DNA of 64,000 nt from Opitutaceae bacterium (lineage in GTDB: Bacteria > Verrucomicrobiota > Verrucomicrobiia > Opitutales > Opitutaceae), in contig JACSRI010000119.1 in NCBI GenBank assembly GCA_014879845.1, positions 1 to 64,000 on the forward strand, given 5' to 3'. A program made the translations under genes and the position numbers. Below the pieces are notes generated by a model. The model had not been told where the DNA came from. It worked only from the letters and a program-made list of their open reading frames with translations, and did not search any database. Positions 57,123 to 64,000 of the stretch are shown here, piece by piece. How positions within the stretch are numbered: position 1 is the stretch's first letter; the number at the start of each line of letters is the position of its first letter.

Positions 57123-57127
57123 AGGCC

Positions 57128-57151
57128 ATCACGGCCCCACCGGGCCGTGAT
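57128..57151 (+). terminator. Terminator-like hairpin after rnpB
   Basis: ATCACGGCCC-CACC-GGGCCGTGAT: a perfect 10-base stem with a 4-base loop, five bases after the end of RNase P RNA, followed by CGTCTC and a modestly T-rich stretch. Good position for transcript termination. Confidence 0.7.
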
Positions 57152-57211
57152 CGTCTCACCAGCTTCTTGCCTGGCTAGAAGCGAGAGATGGGCGCGCGGC
57201 GCCCCGCGTCG

Positions 57212-57646
57212 CTACTCGGCCGTCAGGATGGCGATCGTGCGCACGCCGCGCGGCACGCGCAGCAGGCAGATACCCGCGCCGGTCGCCGGGCAGATCTCCA
57301 GCGCGGCGATGCCGACGCCGTCGGGCTGCGCGAAGCAGGCGCCGTGCAGCCAGTGCCGGTCCTCCTCGTGGCGGCAGAAGAAGTAGAAACGCACGGGCTC
57401 CTGGTCGGGCGGCTCATCGCCCTCCTCGGCCCAGCCGTGCGATTCGGTCGAGCTGTATCCGGCTTCCGGATCCACGCTCATCCCGGGCTCATCGGGCGTG
57501 AGAAAAGCAAAGACGTCGTCGTCGCTCTCCGCCACCAGGGCGAACGCCGCATCCCGGTCGCCGCAGCTGAGCTCGGCGCGGGAGGCGGGATCGTCGACCA
57601 CCGCGTGGATGGAGCCGACGACAAGGAGCCTGGTGGTGTGGAGCAT
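57212..57646 (-). CDS. Conserved-looking hypothetical protein beside rnpB
   Basis: A 144-residue protein that I do not recognise. It begins with a hydrophobic strand (TTRLLVVGSIHAVVDDP) and has a very acidic middle (DPEAGYSSTESHGWAEEGDEPPDQEP). It ends with FYFFCRHEEDRHWLHGACFAQPDG and a strand-rich C-terminus (GIAALEICPATGAGICLLRVPRGVRTI). The mix of Cys, His and aromatic residues looks like a folded domain, and no signal peptide or TM helix is seen. It converges with rnpB. Function unknown. Confidence 0.65.
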   Translation of the reverse strand: MLHTTRLLVVGSIHAVVDDPASRAELSCGDRDAAFALVAESDDDVFAFLTPDEPGMSVDPEAGYSSTESHGWAEEGDEPPDQEPVRFYFFCRHEEDRHWLHGACFAQPDGVGIAALEICPATGAGICLLRVPRGVRTIAILTAE

Positions 57647-57765
57647 GAACGGATGGACCTCGGATCTCCTTCATCGCCCGTTTGCGGCGGAATTTGAGGC
57701 CTCGAGCTCTTTCCCCCTTCCAATCGGTCCGGGCACCCGGGGGCCCGTCGAGTGGGCCCCGTGCG

Positions 57766-58707
57766 TCAAAACACGTAGACGAGGGCCGTGACGATGCGCT
57801 GGTTGTCGCGCAGCGCGAGGTCGAGCGTGCGGTCGTATTCGTACTCGTAGCGCATCGTCATGTTGAACGCGTCGGTCACCTTGCCCGTCAGCGCGGTGTT
57901 GATGCGAAACTTGTAGTCGTCGCGATTGGCCGGCGCGACCACCATGGACGCGTCCTGCACGAGGCTCATCCGCGGGTTGATCTCCCAGCGCAGGTCCTGG
58001 AAGCAGTCCACGAGGTAGTCCCACTCCCCGGGCAGCGTGCGCTCGTCGCGATAGCGCGCGGCCGCGCCGGCGCCGAAGGCCAGGACGACCGAGTCGGTGT
58101 TGATGAAATTGCGACCGAGGCCGAAGCCCTGTTCCCCGTCGAGATCGATCTCCTTGATCGCGTCGCGGCTCGCGCGCGTGGAGCTCTGGGCGAAGGTATT
58201 GGCCGAAAGGTTGCGGCGCAGGCGCAGGCTGGACTCGATCAGATCGGAGGTCTCGTCGTCATTGCTCTCGCCCCAGAGGTAGCGGGCGAGGAAACGGGCT
58301 TCCGAGCGTTTGCCGCGGCGCCCGGCCTCGAAGTTGAAGGCGAGGTCGGACTTTTCCGCGCGACCGCTCTGCGAGGTGAAGCCGAACTCCATGCGCCGGA
58401 CCCATTCCGTGCGCTCGGCGCGCTCGGCCTGTTGCGGATCCTTGGCCGCCGTGCGCAGGTCGAGGGGCTTGAACTTGTAGTTGGCGTCGGGCTTTTTCTT
58501 CGCGGGTGCCTTGGGCACCTCGACGCGGGCGACGTCGGCGGCGACGATCAGCTCCCCGAGCAGGTCGGAGTTGAACACGATCTTGCCGTCCTCCTGGCGC
58601 ACAAGAGTGCCCGTGATGCGGTCCTTGTTGGCAAGGACGAGGACATCGGCGAGCAGCGTGGAGGAGAGGAAGGTGGTGAGGAGGAGGATCAGGAGCGCGC
58701 GCGGCAT
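57766..58707 (-). CDS. DUF481-family outer-membrane protein
   Basis: A 313-residue protein with a signal peptide (MPRALLILLLTTFLSSTLLA), a small N-terminal beta region (VLVLANKDRITGTLVRQEDGKIVFNSDLLGELIV) seen in such proteins, a Lys/Ala linker, and a DUF481-type beta barrel whose strands alternate polar and hydrophobic residues. It ends in TALVYVF, with the C-terminal Phe expected of an outer-membrane barrel. The related E. coli YdiY is acid-inducible but uncharacterised. The ATG at 58707 gives the signal peptide. Confidence 0.85.
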   Translation of the reverse strand: MPRALLILLLTTFLSSTLLADVLVLANKDRITGTLVRQEDGKIVFNSDLLGELIVAADVARVEVPKAPAKKKPDANYKFKPLDLRTAAKDPQQAERAERTEWVRRMEFGFTSQSGRAEKSDLAFNFEAGRRGKRSEARFLARYLWGESNDDETSDLIESSLRLRRNLSANTFAQSSTRASRDAIKEIDLDGEQGFGLGRNFINTDSVVLAFGAGAAARYRDERTLPGEWDYLVDCFQDLRWEINPRMSLVQDASMVVAPANRDDYKFRINTALTGKVTDAFNMTMRYEYEYDRTLDLALRDNQRIVTALVYVF

Positions 58708-58952
58708 GATGGGACGGCGGAGAAGACGTGTGGGTGAGTAGAAATATTCAATGAAACCGGAGGGATGCCGCGGCGTGGGTGCCGGTGTGTACTCTATCAT
58801 TTCGGCCCGGCCGTAAAGACGGGACCAGGGAATCCCGGTTTCGCCGTTTTTTTTCAACCGAAGCGCTCAAGGGATCCGCGAGTTCCGTCGTTTAGCCCCA
58901 GCATACGGCCCGTGCCGTCGTTCAACATCAACCATTGGTTATTATTCATCAT

Positions 58953-59336
<384 letters not shown>

Positions 59337-59345
59337 GCTGAACGA

Positions 59346-61055
59346 TCAGGAATTCGGTTTCGGAGGGAGGTGCTCTGGCACCTCCCTTTTTGTTTCTTGA
59401 AGCTCCCGCTCGAGGCGGTCGAGCAGCGTCGCCTCGGAGGTGTTCAGGGGCGGGCGCGATCGGGCTTCGGCAATGGCCTCGAGCGCTTCGGCATGACGTC
59501 CGGACTTCTTCAGAAAGATCGCGAGGTTGGTGTAGGCGACGGAGGCTCCCGGCCGCAAATCTGCATAGTACCGGCACAGCTTGATCGCTAGATCAGTGTT
59601 CCCGAGGCAGAACTCGGCGACGGCCAGATTTTGGATCGACGCGAGGTGTGTCGGATCCATGGCTAGAATCTTCCGACATAGGTCTGCAGTTGCCTGATAT
59701 TCCCGGGCCCGGAGGAGAATTGTTGCTTGGATCCCCAGGATTTGTGGATGCGGGCCGACGCTTTCCTCCGAAGCCTTGGCGAGTGCGTAAGAGTTATTCC
59801 AATACTGCACCTGCTTGAAAGCGGTGATTGTGGCGAAGGCCAGCCACGCGGCGAGTGCCCAGATGCCGACTCGGCGCAGGTTCCGTGCGGGACCGTGGTC
59901 GAATATCCCGCGGGTCAGCCCGGCCGCCGCAATCAGGAGCCCGAGAATCGGGCCATACATGTAGCGGTCGGCGGAAGCCTGATCGCCGACCTGCACGATC
60001 CCGATGACGGGGACGAGCATGCCGAGGAATAGAAACCAGCCGAGCAGGGGTGTCATCCCGCACCAGCGTCGCACGAGCAGCAGCCCGATCGTCAGGGCGA
60101 TGAGGGTGCCTCCCGCGAGGGCAAGCTGGGACAGACTCCAGCCTTCGGTCCGGGGATAGAAGACGGACAGGCCTTCTGGATACACAAAATGGAGCAGGTA
60201 GGTCTTGAAGCCGAACAGTGTCGTGGCGAGGCGGCTGCCGAGCGAGAGATGCTCGAAGGACTGGACGGCCTCGTCCTTGGCCTGGGCGAGATAAGTCGCC
60301 CATGAAAACGCGAGGGCGAGCGCGATGTAGGGTGCCATCCGCGCGGCGAGGCGCCGAATCGATGACCAGCTGAGCAGCTGTCTGAGTGAATCGTCATCTG
60401 CAGAATCAGTGCTTGCGGTCTTGCGCGCCTGATCGGCCCGCAGCATCTCCAGGATCGGGAGAATCGCCGGCATGGTGACGTACATGCCCTTGGACAGGAG
60501 GGAGAGGGCGTAGCAGGCGAGAGAGCCGAGGAAGGCCACCGTGCGGGCTCGTGCCGTAGTGTTCCTGGAGGCGCGCAGATAGAGAAGGGCTGAAGCGAGC
60601 GCGAAGAGAGTCGCAAGGAGCGTCTTGCGCTGCGAGATCCAGGCGACAGCCTCGACCAGTTTGGGGTGGATGGCGAAGACCACGCCGAGGGCGATCGCGA
60701 TTCCAGGCGATCCGAAAAGCATCAGCATGAGTCGGGCGACAAGCATCGCGTTGAGCGCGTGGAAGACGGCGTTCTCAAGGGCGAAAGCTCCTGGCGAATT
60801 GCCAAAGAGGTCGAAATCGAGCATGTGGGACAGCCAGGTCAACGGATGATAGTTGGCGACGTGGCTGTCCTCAAAGGCCCAACGCACGCCCTCCCAGGTC
60901 AGACCCTGCACGACCATCGCGTTTTCGTAAGTGTAGTGCTGGTCGTCGAAATCGATATAGGTATGTGTGACCACCTGGGCGTAGACCAGCAGTGCGGCCA
61001 GACCAGGCAGGAACCATCGTGCGGCTCGAAGACTGTGTTGGAACTTCTGATTCAT
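59346..61055 (-). CDS. TMTC-like GT-C glycosyltransferase with TPR repeats (copy A)
   Basis: A 569-residue membrane protein with about 10-12 TM helices followed by a C-terminal TPR region (about 440-560). The first loop has the acidic motif DFDDQHYTYEN (D35, D37, D38), placed like the catalytic acids of GT-C enzymes that use polyprenyl-phosphate sugars. Other motifs are SHVANYHPLTWLSHMLDF and WISQRKTLLATLFAL. The overall plan, a GT-C core plus TPRs, is that of eukaryotic TMTC O-mannosyltransferases. It is a tandem paralogue of the next gene. The start at 61055 is chosen for the basic N-terminus and first TM. Confidence 0.8.
   Translation of the reverse strand: MNQKFQHSLRAARWFLPGLAALLVYAQVVTHTYIDFDDQHYTYENAMVVQGLTWEGVRWAFEDSHVANYHPLTWLSHMLDFDLFGNSPGAFALENAVFHALNAMLVARLMLMLFGSPGIAIALGVVFAIHPKLVEAVAWISQRKTLLATLFALASALLYLRASRNTTARARTVAFLGSLACYALSLLSKGMYVTMPAILPILEMLRADQARKTASTDSADDDSLRQLLSWSSIRRLAARMAPYIALALAFSWATYLAQAKDEAVQSFEHLSLGSRLATTLFGFKTYLLHFVYPEGLSVFYPRTEGWSLSQLALAGGTLIALTIGLLLVRRWCGMTPLLGWFLFLGMLVPVIGIVQVGDQASADRYMYGPILGLLIAAAGLTRGIFDHGPARNLRRVGIWALAAWLAFATITAFKQVQYWNNSYALAKASEESVGPHPQILGIQATILLRAREYQATADLCRKILAMDPTHLASIQNLAVAEFCLGNTDLAIKLCRYYADLRPGASVAYTNLAIFLKKSGRHAEALEAIAEARSRPPLNTSEATLLDRLERELQETKREVPEHLPPKPNS
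59365..59391 (+). terminator. Intrinsic terminator after the prepilin gene
   Basis: Perfect 9-base stem GGGAGGTGC / GCACCTCCC with TCTG loop, followed by TTTTT. It overlaps the last codons of the convergent gene 59346-61055, so both transcripts share this sequence. Confidence 0.92.
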
Positions 61056-61077
61056 GAAGGGGGATGACGCAGATCGG

Positions 61078-62793
61078 TCAGGGGAGTACGGAGTCGCCCC
61101 GGGCGCGCAGCTCGATCGCCGCGGCCTGGAGACGAGCGAGCGCGTCCTGCTCGGAGGCGGAGAGGTTGCCGGTCGCCCTCGCGCGAGCGATCCATTCCAG
61201 GGCATCCGCAGGACGGTTGGTTTCGACGAGCAGTGCGGCGAGGTTGATCATGGGCGCGGGCTTTCCCGGCGCGAGCTGGTTGCTCAGGCGTAGACAGCGT
61301 TCAGCGTCATCGAATCGGCCGGTCCGCAGGAGACACACACCGAGGTTCTGAAGGGCGACGAGGTCACGTGGGTTGGATTCGATGAGTTCCTGAAAAAGCT
61401 GACTCGCGGCCTCGAAGTGGTGGGCGCGCAGCAAGAGCGTGGCCTCGATGCCGGTGAACTGCGGATGACTGCCCACCGCGGCTCGGGCGGAGCGCACCAG
61501 AGAGAGAGAATTGCTCCAGACGCCGACTTGGACGTGAGCCATGGCCGCGAGGGTGGCGATCCATCCGACGGCCAGCGTGATCAAGCCGAGACGGACGTGT
61601 TGCCAGGGGCGCCGTCGTGCCAGGGCCTCGATGCCGCCGCAGGCAAGGATAAGCAAGCCGAGGATCGGGCCGTAAAGGTAGCGATCGGCCGAAGCCTGAG
61701 TGCCGACCTGCACCAGGCCGAGCACGGGAGTGAGCATGATCAGGAAGGTCACCCAGCCGACGATGGGACTGATGCCGATTTTCGTGCGCCAACGAATCAG
61801 CATGACGGTGACTCCGGCCTCCCAGGTGACGGCGCGAAGGCTTCCGAGCCAGTCCACGGTGGCGGGTAGGGGGTACAGAAACGAGAGGTCGGTCGGCAGC
61901 AGAAAACTCGACACGTAGCGCTCGACGGCGAGTGCGGCGTTGGCCAGTCGGGCGACGGCAGATACCTCGGCGAATTCGCGCATGGCCCCGCCAGCATGTT
62001 GGGCCCATAGGGTGACCAGCGAGAAGAGGCAGGTCGCGATCGCGAACGGGAGGAGCCTCACGCACATCCCGTGCAGCCATGGCCGCGAGGCGCGCGGGGC
62101 GGCACCACGGTCGCGCCGGTTGTGTCCCGCCTCCATCCAGGCCAGCAAAGGGAGCACGACCGGCAGCGTGACGTACATGCTCTTGCATAGCAGCGAGAGG
62201 ATGTAGGCGCAGAGCGCGCCCACATACCAGCGTAGGGGGCTCCGGCGGCCGGGATCCCCCGCGTTGAGGAAGAGCAGGATCGCGCCCAGCGCAAACGCTG
62301 TGGAGAGGACGGTCTTGCGCTGTGAGATCCAGGCCACGCCCTCCACCAGAACCGGATGAGCCGCGAAGACCGCCCCGACGGCAAGGCCCGCGAACTGCGA
62401 CCGAAACAGCCGAGCAAACAGCGCCGACACAAGAAGTGCGTTGGCCGCGTGGAGGAGTGCATTGACGGCGGCGAAGGCGCCGGGCCTGTCCCCAAACAGC
62501 TCGAAGTCGAGCATGTGCGAGAGCCAGGTTAGCGGGTGATAGTTCGCGGCGAAGGTCGTCTGGAAGGCCCAGATCAACCCCTCCGACGTCAATCCTGCCC
62601 GCACGTGCGGGTTGTCGAAGGCGTAGAGGTTGTCGTCGAAATCGACATAACCGTGGTCGAGCACCTGAGCGTAGATCGCGACGACCAGGACCAGTGGAAT
62701 GATGAACCATGCCCGCCGCCATCGCGACCCGGTTGGATCGCCCAGGCCGGACCTGGTGCCGGTCGAAGCCGGATTCGCCACGTCGGGCCACAT
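61078..62793 (-). CDS. TMTC-like GT-C glycosyltransferase with TPR repeats (copy B)
   Basis: A 571-residue paralogue of the adjacent gene with the same plan: GYVDFDDNLYAFDN in the first loop (D51, D53, D54), TFAANYHPLTWLSHMLDF, WISQRKTVLSTAFALGA, then multiple TM helices and a C-terminal TPR region (about 455-565). The two copies lie 22 bases apart in the same direction, so they arose by tandem duplication and have diverged. It is five bases downstream of a polyprenol-sugar synthase-like gene, which would make its donor. The ATG at 62793 is preferred. Confidence 0.8.
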   Translation of the reverse strand: MWPDVANPASTGTRSGLGDPTGSRWRRAWFIIPLVLVVAIYAQVLDHGYVDFDDNLYAFDNPHVRAGLTSEGLIWAFQTTFAANYHPLTWLSHMLDFELFGDRPGAFAAVNALLHAANALLVSALFARLFRSQFAGLAVGAVFAAHPVLVEGVAWISQRKTVLSTAFALGAILLFLNAGDPGRRSPLRWYVGALCAYILSLLCKSMYVTLPVVLPLLAWMEAGHNRRDRGAAPRASRPWLHGMCVRLLPFAIATCLFSLVTLWAQHAGGAMREFAEVSAVARLANAALAVERYVSSFLLPTDLSFLYPLPATVDWLGSLRAVTWEAGVTVMLIRWRTKIGISPIVGWVTFLIMLTPVLGLVQVGTQASADRYLYGPILGLLILACGGIEALARRRPWQHVRLGLITLAVGWIATLAAMAHVQVGVWSNSLSLVRSARAAVGSHPQFTGIEATLLLRAHHFEAASQLFQELIESNPRDLVALQNLGVCLLRTGRFDDAERCLRLSNQLAPGKPAPMINLAALLVETNRPADALEWIARARATGNLSASEQDALARLQAAAIELRARGDSVLP

Positions 62794-62798
62794 TGGAT

Positions 62799-63566
62799 TC
62801 AGTTTTTCGACCGCTCGTTGGCCGCGAGGTACGGCGGAGGTCGGCGCGACAGCCAGCGTGATGCGGCGAAGGCAAGAGCGACCCGGAGGCACCCGAATCC
62901 GTATTTCACGCTACGCCTGAAGTTGATCGAGGACGCCTCGGCGAAGTACTTCGTCGGGCAGCTGACTTCGGCGATCTGATAGCCGCGCCATAGCGCCTGG
63001 GCGATGAACTCGTTGTCGAAAACGAAATCGTCCGAGTTGTGCTCGAGGTCGAGTGACTCGAGAAGCTGGCGCGAGTAGGCGCGGTAGCCGGAGTGGTATT
63101 CGGAAAGCTTGGCCCCGAAGAGCCAGTTCTGCGTCGAGGTAAGGACCCGGTTCGCGATGTATTTCCACCAGGGCATTCCGCCCGATCGCGCGTAACCGCC
63201 GAGAATGCGTGACCCCATGACAAAGTGGTAGAGCTCGTTGGCGATCAGGCTCGCCATCGCCGGGATGAGCTTCGGCGTGTATTGATAGTCCGGATGGACC
63301 ATGATGACGATGTCGGCACCCTCCTCAAGAGCGAGCCGGTAGCAGGTCTTCTGGTTGCCGCCGTAGCCGCGGTTTATCTCGTGGACATGCACGCGCACGT
63401 CGGGCAGGTGTTCGGCGATCCAGACCGTGGCGTCGCGGCTGCGATCATCGACGACGATGACCTTGTCGACCACTCCCTGGGCCATCACCTCGCGGTAGGT
63501 CTGCTCGAGGGTCAGTGCCGCGTTGTAGGCTGGCATCACGACGACGACTTTCTTTCCGGAGATCAT
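62799..63566 (-). CDS. Family 2 glycosyltransferase, DPM1-like (polyprenyl-phosphate sugar synthase)
   Basis: A 255-residue GT-A enzyme: VVVVMPAYNAALTLEQTYRE at the N-terminus, VIVVDDRSRDAT (nucleotide-sugar Asp), NRGYGGNQKTCY, and HPDYQYTP as the DxD-like metal site, with SGYRAYSRQLLE in the acceptor region. There are no C-terminal TM helices, as in soluble DPM1-type enzymes that transfer a sugar from a nucleotide donor to a polyprenyl phosphate. It directly precedes the two TMTC-like proteins and overlaps the methyltransferase gene by four bases. Confidence 0.88.
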   Translation of the reverse strand: MISGKKVVVVMPAYNAALTLEQTYREVMAQGVVDKVIVVDDRSRDATVWIAEHLPDVRVHVHEINRGYGGNQKTCYRLALEEGADIVIMVHPDYQYTPKLIPAMASLIANELYHFVMGSRILGGYARSGGMPWWKYIANRVLTSTQNWLFGAKLSEYHSGYRAYSRQLLESLDLEHNSDDFVFDNEFIAQALWRGYQIAEVSCPTKYFAEASSINFRRSVKYGFGCLRVALAFAASRWLSRRPPPYLAANERSKN

Positions 63567-64000
63567 GGGGACAGCGAGATCTTCCTAAGCGTGTATTCAA
63601 CCGTCGCACCTCGGCCGAGGGCGCTTTCAATCACGTCGAGACCGATGGCGAACGGCAAGAGCAAGCCCGCAATGACCTTCTGCAGCAAAATCGAAAGCCA
63701 GCGATATTCCGGTGCGTAGCGTGTGTTGCCCTTGAGTCGCTCGTAGAGCAGGTCGCGAGGCAGTCCAAGCGAGTTCAGCGCGCTCTGGATGAAGCCGAAC
63801 GGGTTCTGCTCGATCGAGAAGAAGCGACGTTCAGTCACAACGAATCCGGCTTCCCGCATCGCGTGTTCAAAGGCATCAGTTGGGAAGAGAAAGAGATGTC
63901 GTGGCGGATCAAGGTGCAGCCAGTGGCCCTTGAACAGGCGTGCCTGGAGACTCGAGATGTTGGGAAAGCTCATGACGAGCCTGCCGCTGGGTTTGAGCGC
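63563..64000 (-). CDS. Class I SAM-dependent methyltransferase, partial (continues beyond the window)
   Basis: The open frame runs to the window edge; the visible part encodes the C-terminal half of a methyltransferase: ALKPSGRLVMSFPNISSLQ (post-motif loop), HWLHLDPPRHLFLFPTDAFEHAMREAGFVV, then a hydrophobic stretch (LLQKVIAGLLLPFAIGLDVI) that may anchor it in the membrane. The SAM-binding GxGxG motif would lie outside. Such proteins commonly occur in polysaccharide and glycan clusters. It shares a four-base overlap with the GT2 gene. Confidence 0.8.
   Translation of the reverse strand, partial: ALKPSGRLVMSFPNISSLQARLFKGHWLHLDPPRHLFLFPTDAFEHAMREAGFVVTERRFFSIEQNPFGFIQSALNSLGLPRDLLYERLKGNTRYAPEYRWLSILLQKVIAGLLLPFAIGLDVIESALGRGATVEYTLRKISLSP

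Noticed and set aside
58830-58858. T-run near 58847 as an intrinsic terminator
   Set aside because: The preceding stem is only about three base pairs and no plus-strand gene ends upstream.

Overview
The window looks like chromosomal DNA of a high-GC Verrucomicrobiota bacterium, most likely from the Opitutaceae (inferred from gene content; no database search was possible). Supporting signs are a Minf_1886-family gene (30615-31058), a family named from Methylacidiphilum, an Opitutus-style prepilin (58953-59336), a GxxExxY cassette with CACAGAGG terminal repeats, and many GTAG-headed REP-like intergenic palindromes. Gene density is high, genes often overlap by 1-4 bases, and several start at GTG. 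The first 18 bases are all G, probably a contig-end artefact. No tRNA, rRNA, CRISPR array, phage or classical insertion sequence was recognised.

Layout. 0-10 kb: infA, a Xer recombinase, purF, purM, a cupin, a LysR regulator divergent from leuCD, and an ExbB/ExbD pair. 10-17.4 kb: a signalling island with a cytosolic histidine kinase, a LuxD-like acyltransferase/methyltransferase fusion, a multi-pass membrane histidine kinase and a GAF/PAS/pseudo-receiver protein, the last three with overlapping reading frames. 17.4-25.5 kb: an ABC ATPase overlapping surE, an ABC-2 type exporter, and gatCAB interrupted by a GxxExxY cassette between gatA and gatB. 25.6-31 kb: a Tat-exported superoxide dismutase, a ZnuD-like zinc receptor with a small His/Cys protein, apt, mog and the Minf_1886 gene. 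31-36 kb: an M16 peptidase, a HugZ-like protein, Dps and a DmeF-like metal exporter. 36-45.3 kb: two divergent exported GH13 amylases, an Arg/Gly-rich protein of unknown function, tsaE, thiL, a CPBP protease and a lipoprotein. 45.4-55.3 kb: the DUF58/TgpA/MoxR operon, then gyrB-gyrA. 55.3-57.7 kb: an Rrf2 regulator, a CdsZ-like zinc-ribbon protein, rnpB and an unknown gene. 57.7-64 kb: a DUF481 outer-membrane protein, a prepilin, two tandem TMTC-like GT-C/TPR proteins, a DPM1-like GT2 enzyme and the C-terminal part of a methyltransferase.

How the genes may work together. The best candidate for an undescribed system is the 9.9-17.4 kb island: an enzyme whose first half retains the LuxD Ser-Asp-His triad and whose second half is a SAM methyltransferase, translationally coupled to a membrane histidine kinase. 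This suggests an acyl signal and its receptor, analogous in logic to PhcB/PhcS of Ralstonia; this is inference. A second candidate is the pilin-proximal set of a polyprenyl-phosphate sugar synthase and two TMTC-like transferases, which could O-glycosylate the pilin or another exported protein. A third is a 23-bp palindromic motif present before the ZnuD-like locus and twice before dmeF, suggesting a shared metal-responsive operator.

The intergenic repeats are notable. At least four kinds of GTAG-plus-hairpin element occur, several as inverted doublets, and in four genes the TAG stop codon coincides with a GTAG at or beside such an element.
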